Positions 57,610 to 64,000 of a DNA stretch of 64,000 nucleotides are shown here, in pieces; positions within the stretch are counted from its first letter, which is position 1, and each line of letters opens with the position of its first letter. The stretch is taken from positions 496,001-560,000 of the forward strand of contig NC_015731.1 of the NCBI RefSeq assembly GCF_000219585.1, read 5' to 3'. The position numbers were made by a program, and so were the translations under genes. Origin of the DNA: Nitrosomonas sp. Is79A3 (GTDB lineage: Bacteria > Pseudomonadota > Gammaproteobacteria > Burkholderiales > Nitrosomonadaceae). The notes under the pieces were generated by a model. It worked only from the letters and a program-made list of their open reading frames with translations, did not search any database and was not told the origin of the DNA.

Positions 57610-59796
57610 TTAGTGATCAGCTAAAATGATAAGCGAATTTGTATCATGGGGCGTGACATTGCCAATATGCGCTGAAGTATAGCCGGCAGCAGTGAGTGCG
57701 TGTAGACATTCATTGGTGCGCTCGGCGGGTATTCCGGCTAGTAACCCCCCCGCGGTTTGCGGATCGAAGAGTAGAGGATAGCTTGGGTGTTGCCCACTGT
57801 AATATTGGCATTGGCTGGCTTGTTTATTGGCGGCATAGAGTGTGCTTTGAATGTTTTGCTGGCTGTACTGTTGTGCGCCCTCCATGATTGGAATGGCGTC
57901 CATTGATAAGGAGGCGCTGCATTGTGAGGCTAGTAGCATCTCCTGTAAATGTCCGAGTAAGCCAAATCCGGTTACATCGGTACAACTGCGCGCTGCACAA
58001 GAGCGTAAGATGGTTGCCGCGGTCCGGTTACTTTGCAACATATAGGCCAATGCCTGATCAAGCCATAAACCCTGGCAGCGCGCAGCCATGTTGGCAGCGA
58101 GTAAAACACCACTGCCGATAGGTTTGGTGAGAATTAAACTATCACCGGGTGTTAGTCCGGATTTTGTCAGGGCTTCAATTGATGGGAGTGTTCCGTTAAC
58201 AGTTAGCCCGATAGCCATTTCGGATCCTTCGCCACTGTGTCCGCCAATCAGCGCAGTATTTTCATCCTTTAGGGTTTTTAATACACCGCGCATCAAATGC
58301 AATAATGTTTCTTGCATAATAGGCTCGCTGCTATACGGGATAATTGCGGTCACCAATGCAGAATGGGGAATTCCACCCATTGCATAAATATCTCCTAAGC
58401 TATGAATTGCAGCGATACGGCCCAGCAAATAGGGGTCATCGATAAAGCTTCTGAAGAAATCAACGGATTGTAACCATCGGGTATTGGCAGGCAGATTAAT
58501 AATCGCGGCATCATCCCCTGGATCGCTGACTATATCAGGGTGAGATTGAACATCCAACTGTGACAAAACATTCTGTAATATATTGCTGCCGACTTTTGCG
58601 CCACATCCACCGCATCGCATCGATTCTATGCCACCGTGCGAGTTATGGTTGTTAGCCATAGGCTGTGGATTGAAGCGCGCCATGAAAGTACGATCAATGT
58701 GATTCTTCCAAACCCAAACCCACTTTCCACGCGCAAATAATGTGCCCCGAGAAGCGACAGCGTAACGATCTCCTGTCGTTAACAAACTTAAGAAGTGCCG
58801 TTGCGGTTTAAAAGGCAAAAGATGGCGATTTTCGAGCTGAGCGACGATATTTTTTGCCAGGACCGGGCCTTGACGGACAGCATAAACGCCCGCTTTGGGC
58901 AATGGCGTAGGCTTGAATGCAGCGCTGTCGCCAACAGCAAATATATCCGGATGTGAAATACTGCGGAGGTATTGATCAACCTGAATGAAGCCGCGATCAT
59001 CGCACTTGAGACCGCTTTCTGCTACCCAAGTCTGCGCACCAGCATGAATAGCCCAGGCAGAAAAATCGTAATTCAGTGTTGTATTATCATTTAGCGTCAG
59101 TTGGTGTTCAGTAACGGACACGACCTGTTTTCCGCAGATAATGCGAATACCTAGCACTTGCAAGTGATGTTTAAAAAATGCTTGCACGCGTTCATTGTGT
59201 GAACTGAGGATATGTTGATCAGCGCAAATCAGGGTAAAGTCTGCATAAATTGAAGTCGTATTGCAGAGCTTATAGTGCATAGCCAACAGTATTTCTACAC
59301 CGGCAGCTCCGCCTCCGATTACAACAATTCGTTTTGACTGGCGGGATATTTGAGCTGATTCGAGCCATTGGTGCCAATTCTGCAGAAATTGCTTGACCGG
59401 TTTAATGGGGTGGCCATATGCAGTAGCGTTTTTAATTTCATCGAGCGCGGGCTGGGAACCCACATTAATTGACAATAAATCGTATCGCAAGGAAGGGTAT
59501 TGATGGCAGTATATTTGCTTTGCGAGCAGATCAATGTGTTGAACCTCGCTGCAAATAAATTGCACGCCAGCCCATTGACACAGTTTCCGTAAATCAATGT
59601 GACAATCTTCAACGGTATAATGTCCAGCAATTAATCCAGGCAGCATGCCTGAGTATGGTGTGAGCGTATTATTGCTGATGAGCGTCACTCTGAGACCGGG
59701 GATTGGTTTCATTCCCAATTTTTTGATAACGGCGATATGGCTATGGCCGCCGCCAATTAAACGTAAATCTTTTTTATGTGGCATTAAGCCTATCAT
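57610..59796 (-). CDS. selD: FAD-dependent oxidoreductase fused to selenophosphate synthase SelD
   Basis: The 728-residue fusion has two parts. Residues 1-370 are a NADH-dehydrogenase-like pyridine nucleotide-disulfide oxidoreductase, with LRLIGGGHSHIAVIKKLG (FAD), RIVVIGGGAAGVEILLAMH (NAD) and DIFAVGDSAAF. Residues about 385-728 are SelD, with CGGCGAKVG (catalytic Cys, not selenocysteine), DPGDDAAIINL, GGHSGEGSEMAIGL and FDPQTAGGLLAG. SelD makes selenophosphate from selenide and ATP. Such fusions are known; the oxidoreductase may supply reduced selenium. SelU nearby is the likely consumer. The true start may be M5 (59784). Confidence 0.93.
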   Translation of the reverse strand: MIGLMPHKKDLRLIGGGHSHIAVIKKLGMKPIPGLRVTLISNNTLTPYSGMLPGLIAGHYTVEDCHIDLRKLCQWAGVQFICSEVQHIDLLAKQIYCHQYPSLRYDLLSINVGSQPALDEIKNATAYGHPIKPVKQFLQNWHQWLESAQISRQSKRIVVIGGGAAGVEILLAMHYKLCNTTSIYADFTLICADQHILSSHNERVQAFFKHHLQVLGIRIICGKQVVSVTEHQLTLNDNTTLNYDFSAWAIHAGAQTWVAESGLKCDDRGFIQVDQYLRSISHPDIFAVGDSAAFKPTPLPKAGVYAVRQGPVLAKNIVAQLENRHLLPFKPQRHFLSLLTTGDRYAVASRGTLFARGKWVWVWKNHIDRTFMARFNPQPMANNHNSHGGIESMRCGGCGAKVGSNILQNVLSQLDVQSHPDIVSDPGDDAAIINLPANTRWLQSVDFFRSFIDDPYLLGRIAAIHSLGDIYAMGGIPHSALVTAIIPYSSEPIMQETLLHLMRGVLKTLKDENTALIGGHSGEGSEMAIGLTVNGTLPSIEALTKSGLTPGDSLILTKPIGSGVLLAANMAARCQGLWLDQALAYMLQSNRTAATILRSCAARSCTDVTGFGLLGHLQEMLLASQCSASLSMDAIPIMEGAQQYSQQNIQSTLYAANKQASQCQYYSGQHPSYPLLFDPQTAGGLLAGIPAERTNECLHALTAAGYTSAHIGNVTPHDTNSLIILADH

Positions 59797-60020
59797 TAAT
59801 TAACTTATTCAGATTGCGTTATGGTCAGAAAAATGTGATAGTTCACATCGCAACATTATAAGTTAGTCCATGACACTATAAGTAAAATTAAAAAGTATTT
59901 CTATAGCTTTGAGGGCTAATTGAGTAAAGACGTTTGAGTTAAATAAATTTGTCGTTAAAGTGTGTTTCGTGCATATTGATGACTTTTCACATATACATTT
60001 ATTATTTATGGAGGGTAACA

Positions 60021-60536
60021 ATGAAATCTAGTAGAATCAGTACATTAAATGCTTGTGCCGTTCTGTTATTATCGGTGGGGCTGTTGTTCGGGTGCAAACC
60101 GATTTTTGAGAAAAAACCACTTCCTCCTAAGGATGGCGCCGCTGCACCTGCTGCCGCACCAGCACCAACACCAGCACCAGCACCAGCACCAGCTGCACCG
60201 CCTGCCGCCGCACCAGCACCAGCTGCGCCGCCAGCTGAGCCAGTAACTAGCCTTGAGGAAGTAAAAAGTATTGAGAGTCTTGGATCTGGTTCTGCAGCAG
60301 TAGCGGCACCAGCGCCAGCAGTAGTTGATGACGGGAACGATGTTGTAACAGTAACGCCTGCGATAATGCGTAAAGTACAACAGGCTCTCGTAAATGCTGG
60401 GTTTAATCCGGGTCCGGTTGATGGAGTTAGTGGAGCCAAAACAGTATCTGCAATCGAAAGCTTCCAGAAACAAAATGGCATTCCAGCAGGTAAAATTACC
60501 AAGAAAACGCTCCGTGCATTAGGTGTCGATTTCTAA
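60021..60536 (+). CDS. Pro/Ala-rich lipoprotein with peptidoglycan-binding domain
   Basis: The 171-residue protein has a lipoprotein signal (ALLLSVGLLFGC-like: LLSVGLLFGCKP, lipid Cys at about 25), a flexible Ala/Pro linker (repeats of APAP, residues about 42-75), and a C-terminal peptidoglycan-binding domain of the PF01471 type (MRKVQQALVNAGFNPGPVDG and KTVSAIESFQKQNGIPAG). ATG 60021 is chosen for GGAGGG directly upstream; the frame runs 24 codons further back. It would tether the outer membrane to the cell wall. A terminator follows. Confidence 0.85.
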   Translation: MKSSRISTLNACAVLLLSVGLLFGCKPIFEKKPLPPKDGAAAPAAAPAPTPAPAPAPAAPPAAAPAPAAPPAEPVTSLEEVKSIESLGSGSAAVAAPAPAVVDDGNDVVTVTPAIMRKVQQALVNAGFNPGPVDGVSGAKTVSAIESFQKQNGIPAGKITKKTLRALGVDF

Positions 60537-60563
60537 AGAACAAAGAACAGCTTGATATTTCTG

Positions 60564-60599
60564 ATACACCAAGGGTCTGCGGCTCTTGGTGTATTTTTA
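60564..60599 (+). terminator. Rho-independent terminator after the lipoprotein gene
   Basis: ATACACCAAG pairs perfectly with CTTGGTGTAT around an 11-base loop, followed by TTTTTAT. Confidence 0.88.
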
Positions 60600-60995
60600 T
60601 TCACACATGTGAAGTTTTCAATAATTGGAATAATTTATTCGATTCGCGATACTGATGTTAATTGTTCAATTTCTTTAGCTAAGTAAAAATATTTGCCATA
60701 GGAAGAGTCATGTTCTATAGTTGATCATAAAAGCTGGTTTCAAAGCTTTTTCAGGTAATTATAGATTTATAAATGTTGAACGATATCCATTTGTTGCGAA
60801 TCTCTATTTTTTTGCGTTTAGATTCCTCAGAATAAGATGAATCTCGCGTTATAAAACAGATTGTTTGCATACTTTAGTAGTGTTTCCCAGATTAAATTTT
60901 GGTTAATTAATTTTAACAAACATTGTTTTATTATTCATTATGCTAAGTAATATCGGTCATTAACTTGCTTTTGAAGTATTTTTGGAGGTTTTTTC
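60600..60995. promoter_or_regulatory. AT-rich region before hpnH
   Basis: About 400 bases without a gene. It is very AT-rich and must hold the hpnH promoter; no element stands out. GGAGG at 60984-60988 is the hpnH ribosome site. Confidence 0.35.
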
Positions 60996-62114
60996 ATGGG
61001 TGTTCCTTTACGTCAACAGATTGCAGTTGGCAGTTATCTAATCAAGCAAAAGCTAAAAGGAGTTAAGAAATATCCGCTGGTATTGATGCTGGAGCCTTTG
61101 TTTCGTTGTAATCTGGCTTGTGCCGGATGTGGAAAAATTGCTCACCCCGAAGATATTCTTGATCAACGCCTTTCCTACGAAGAATGTATGCAGGCAGTGG
61201 ATGAATGTGGTGCGCCTATGGTTTCGATTCCAGGTGGTGAGCCATTGATACATAAAGAAATGCCGCAAATTGTTGCAGGCATAATCAAACGTAAGAAATA
61301 TGTTTATTTATGTACAAATGCGCTATTGTTAAAGAAAAAGATTGATGACTATACACCATCACCTTATTTGACATTTTCGATTCACTTGGACGGAATGAAA
61401 GAGCGTCATGATGCTTCAGTTTGTCAGGATGGTGTCTTTGATCGTGCGATTGAAGCGATAAAGCTGGCATTAGAGAAAGGATTTAGGGTCACAGTGAACT
61501 GTACTTTGTTTCAAGGTGAAACGCCCGAGGATGTCGCTGAATTCTTGGATTATGCGATGGAGCTGGGTGTTGAAGCAGCAACGATCGCGCCAGGATTTAG
61601 CTATGAGAAAGCGCCGCAACAAGATGTTTTTATCAAAAGCCAGGATACAAAAATATTATTTAGAGGTATTTTTGAACTAGGCAAAAAACTCAAACGAAAA
61701 TGGAGACTGAATCACTCCGCGCTTTATTTGGATTACCTGGCCGGAAACCAGAATTATAAATGTACACCATGGGGTAACCCGACACGCAATGTGTTTGGAT
61801 GGCAGAAGCCTTGTTACCTGCTGTCGGATGAAGGTTATGCAGAAACCTTCCAGGAACTGCTTGATGATACCCCTTGGGAAAAATATGGTACCGCAAAGAA
61901 TCCAAAATGTGCCCAATGTATGGCGCATTGTGGATATGAAGCTACAGCGGTCGAAGACACGTTGCAGCGTCCATGGAAAGCACTGATAGCATCACTGAGA
62001 GGACCTAAAACCACAGGCCCTATGGTGGCTGAACCTACGCCAGAATGGACGAGTGAAGAAAATAAAACACCTAAGAAGCTTTCCGATATACCGGTGACAT
62101 TGATTAACAAATAG
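60996..62114 (+). CDS. hpnH: Adenosyl-hopene transferase HpnH
   Basis: The 372-residue radical SAM enzyme has the cluster motif FRCNLACAGCGK (C-x3-C-x2-C, about residue 38), PGGEPL, and a C-terminal Cys-rich part (CAQCMAHCGYEATAV). HpnH joins a 5'-deoxyadenosyl radical to hopene, the first step of C35 hopanoid side-chain synthesis. It is followed by hpnB-like and hpnM genes in the same direction, so it leads a hopanoid operon. The squalene-hopene cyclase is not in the window. Confidence 0.95.
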   Translation: MGVPLRQQIAVGSYLIKQKLKGVKKYPLVLMLEPLFRCNLACAGCGKIAHPEDILDQRLSYEECMQAVDECGAPMVSIPGGEPLIHKEMPQIVAGIIKRKKYVYLCTNALLLKKKIDDYTPSPYLTFSIHLDGMKERHDASVCQDGVFDRAIEAIKLALEKGFRVTVNCTLFQGETPEDVAEFLDYAMELGVEAATIAPGFSYEKAPQQDVFIKSQDTKILFRGIFELGKKLKRKWRLNHSALYLDYLAGNQNYKCTPWGNPTRNVFGWQKPCYLLSDEGYAETFQELLDDTPWEKYGTAKNPKCAQCMAHCGYEATAVEDTLQRPWKALIASLRGPKTTGPMVAEPTPEWTSEENKTPKKLSDIPVTLINK

Positions 62115-62166
62115 ACAGCTATAGAATATTGATACTGGTTTATAAAATCTTCTCCAAGTAAGAATA

Positions 62167-63297
62167 ATGGTGGAATTAGTATTGTATTTGTCTGTGTTTG
62201 GTGTTTTATGCTGGTGGTTATTATTACTGCTGCCGTGGCGCCCATGGAGTATCCATGAGAAAGTTGAAACGCAAGGTGGCATAGATTCCAATAAAACGCT
62301 AAGTGATATTACCGTACTAATTCCAGCCCGCAACGAGGGTCCGTATATTCGTCATACGCTTGATGGCGTGAGAGCACAGAGCGGGAATATGCGCATCATT
62401 GTGATCGATGATCAATCGGTGGACGATACTGCTGAGCAAGCTCAGCGTAGTGGTGCGCTTGTGTTATCCGGCACTGCGCCGCCTGTTGACTGGAGCGGAA
62501 AATTATGGGCGCTAGAGCAGGGGTTACGCGAAGTCAGAACACACTATACGTTGTTGCTGGATGCTGATATTGAGCTAAGCCCCGGGATTGTTATTGAGTT
62601 ACAGCAAAAAGCGCGCAATGAAAACCTTGCGCTGGTATCATTGATGGCAGAGCCGCCTATGAAGAATTTCATAGAACGTTTACTAATGCCAGCTTTTATA
62701 TTTTTCTTTAAGCTTTTGTATCCTTTTGGGCTAGCAAATAAGCCGGTATCACGGGTTGCAGCCGCTGCAGGCGGGTGTATTTTAGTGGAAACACAAGCAC
62801 TGCGCTCAGTTGGAGCTTTTGCAAATTTGCACGGTGCGCTGATTGATGATTGTACTTTAGCTGCACATATTAAACGTGCGGGTTTAAAAACCTTTGTTGG
62901 GCTTAGTCGTGCGGCTCGTAGTCATCGTGGTTATCAAGACTTAAAGCCGATTTGGGAAATGGTGGCTCGTACTGCTTTTACCCAATTAAGATACTCGTTT
63001 ATTTTACTTGTCAGCTGCACATTAATCATGATTTCCATGTTTTGGGCAGCACCGCTAGCATTTTTGCTATTATCTGCTCAAGAAGCTTATATAGTGAGTG
63101 CGCTAGTATGGGTGGCTATGTTTATTACCTATATGCCAACTTTAATTTATTATCAGCGTTCCCCGCTCTGGAGTCTAGCATTGCCCGTAATTGGTACGCT
63201 GTATCTTGGCATGACTTGGACATCAGCGCTACGCTATTGGCGTGGGGAACGCGCTTGTTGGAAAGACCGACGCTATGAAAGTAATGCGAACAATTAA
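62167..63297 (+). CDS. hpnB: Hopene-associated glycosyltransferase, HpnB-like
   Basis: The 376-residue protein has an N-terminal membrane helix, a GT2 domain (VLIPARNEGPYIRHTLDGV, LDADIELSPG, GALIDDCTLAAHIKRAG) and three or four C-terminal helices. The GKLWALEQGLRE segment is characteristic of the hopene-associated HpnB type. Sequence is more like HpnB than HpnI. It probably works on hopanoid or related lipid heads at the inner membrane; no direct proof of substrate exists. It overlaps hpnM by 23 bp. Confidence 0.85.
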   Translation: MVELVLYLSVFGVLCWWLLLLLPWRPWSIHEKVETQGGIDSNKTLSDITVLIPARNEGPYIRHTLDGVRAQSGNMRIIVIDDQSVDDTAEQAQRSGALVLSGTAPPVDWSGKLWALEQGLREVRTHYTLLLDADIELSPGIVIELQQKARNENLALVSLMAEPPMKNFIERLLMPAFIFFFKLLYPFGLANKPVSRVAAAAGGCILVETQALRSVGAFANLHGALIDDCTLAAHIKRAGLKTFVGLSRAARSHRGYQDLKPIWEMVARTAFTQLRYSFILLVSCTLIMISMFWAAPLAFLLLSAQEAYIVSALVWVAMFITYMPTLIYYQRSPLWSLALPVIGTLYLGMTWTSALRYWRGERACWKDRRYESNANN

Positions 63298-63907
63298 ATT
63301 GATCGGGTGGTGTCTGATATTGGTGATGCTGTTGCCAATTTCTGCTGCGTTGAGTACGCCCGATTCAGGACCTGAGAGTCCGGAGCGGGTTATAGAAAAG
63401 TTACAATCCTCCTTACTTCAGGTTATGCGTGAAGGTGATAAACTGGGCTATGAAGGGCGATTCAAATTTCTGGAACCGGTTATTGATGAATCTCATGATC
63501 TTGATCTGATTATCAAAACAATATTAGGTGCAACATACTGGTCGCAGTTAGATAAAGGACAACAAGATTTGATTGCTGAGACATTTCGCAAGCTCAGTAT
63601 TGCCACCTATGCTGGGCGGTTTAATCAGTATGAAGGAGAGCAGTTTCAGATTGTAGAGCAGCGTGCTTTGCCGCGCGAACAAGTATTGGTGCGTAGCCGG
63701 TTAACTAAATCGGATGGCGGCACGGTAAATTTTGATTATGTGTTACACCAAACAGACGGGCGTTGGCGTATTGCCAATATCCTGTTTGATGGTGTGAGTG
63801 ATCTTGCAATAAAACGTGGAGAGTATCGCGCTATTTTGCAGCGGGATGGTTTCCAGGCACTGATTGATATGATTAAGGAAAAAATTGTTCTGACTCAGCA
63901 AAATTAA
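63275..63907 (+). CDS. hpnM: Hopanoid-associated phospholipid-binding protein HpnM
   Basis: The 210-residue periplasmic protein belongs to the Ttg2D/MlaC type: signal peptide (KLIGWCLILVMLLPISAALS), then RVIEKLQSSLLQVM, a LGATYWSQLDKGQQDLIAETF segment (quoted in part: GATYWSQLDKGQQD) and GTVNFDYVLHQTDGRWRI. HpnM works with the RND-type HpnN in moving hopanoids to the outer membrane. ATG 63275 is preferred because the open frame upstream lies inside hpnB. A further gene, possibly hpnN, follows. Confidence 0.9.
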   Translation: MKVMRTIKLIGWCLILVMLLPISAALSTPDSGPESPERVIEKLQSSLLQVMREGDKLGYEGRFKFLEPVIDESHDLDLIIKTILGATYWSQLDKGQQDLIAETFRKLSIATYAGRFNQYEGEQFQIVEQRALPREQVLVRSRLTKSDGGTVNFDYVLHQTDGRWRIANILFDGVSDLAIKRGEYRAILQRDGFQALIDMIKEKIVLTQQN

Positions 63908-63948
63908 TCATTCGATGATTTCATTTTTTCCTGAAGGTTTTTTTAAAC

Positions 63949-64000
63949 GTGAAAAGTTCACACAGTATTAGTTTCCGGATTTTTGCACGTTGGGCCGAGT
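63949..64000 (+). CDS. Start of a gene running off the window, possibly hpnN
   Basis: GTG at 63949, preceded by GAAGG, opens a frame (MKSSHSISFRIFARWAE) that is still open at the window end. The place behind hpnM and the basic-hydrophobic start suit the RND transporter hpnN, but 17 codons cannot prove it. Confidence 0.4.
   Translation, partial: MKSSHSISFRIFARWAE

Noticed and set aside
57610-59796. In-frame selenocysteine codon in SelD
   Set aside because: The active-site position is read as Cys in CGGCGAKVG and the frame has no internal TGA.
60002-60502. 166-residue minus-strand frame opposite the lipoprotein gene
   Set aside because: Gly/Ala-rich antisense image of the Ala/Pro linker.

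Overview
The window is a piece of a betaproteobacterial ammonia-oxidiser chromosome, almost certainly Nitrosomonas. The deciding evidence is a complete ammonia monooxygenase locus (amoC-amoA-amoB, then amoE and amoD) whose AmoA closely resembles that of Nitrosomonas. Hopanoid (hpn) genes and a PEP-CTERM protein fit that lineage. The species cannot be fixed from the sequence alone.

Layout. 1-1.4 kb: the tail of an unidentified gene, hit near its stop codon by an IS630-family element whose transposase is probably made by -1 frameshifting on an A8 run. 1.5-9.0 kb: housekeeping genes (yggX, argA, rsmE, a thioredoxin-like protein, an inositol-monophosphatase-family enzyme, trkA-trkH) and an orphan receiver protein. 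9.0-13.9 kb: the amo locus, with a strong hairpin after amoC and terminators after amoB and amoD; a group II intron remnant begins right behind the last terminator. 14.4-20.9 kb, minus strand: dedA, then queA-tgt-yajC-secD-secF (queuosine synthesis and protein export).

21.0-32.3 kb is the accessory region. A tRNA-Leu(CAA) is followed by a ruined tyrosine integrase, a broken IS5-family element with CTAA target duplications, two small genes of an accessory-element type, an IS1380-family element, a PEP-CTERM protein gene, a TPR pseudogene and two small exported or membrane proteins. Three copies of a DnaA-box module with fixed internal spacing, a long palindromic element, and a 24-bp direct repeat bracketing about 7.4 kb are also present. 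Coding density is low and most reading frames are broken, so this looks like a decaying island.

32.3-48.9 kb: yheS (ABC-F), fliE and the flrB-flrC two-component pair on the minus strand, then a long plus-strand flagellar set fliF-G-H-I-J-K and fliL-M-N-O-P-Q-R. FliN carries a duplicated N-terminal motif. 49.1-50.9 kb encodes an exceptional 607-residue Ala/Glu/Lys-rich, nearly proline-free predicted coiled coil.

51-60 kb holds two linked themes. The first is selenium use: selU and a selD fused to an FAD-dependent oxidoreductase. The second is a compact lipid cluster: fatty-acyl-AMP ligase, SDR reductase/epimerase, acyl carrier protein, and a serine-palmitoyltransferase-like alpha-oxoamine synthase. 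That set matches the core of bacterial ceramide (sphingolipid) synthesis and is the best candidate here for an undescribed pathway in an ammonia oxidiser. 60-64 kb: a Pro/Ala-rich peptidoglycan-binding lipoprotein, then hopanoid genes hpnH, hpnB-like, hpnM and the start of a further gene that runs off the window. Sphingolipid-type and hopanoid genes lying so close together point to a membrane-lipid neighbourhood.
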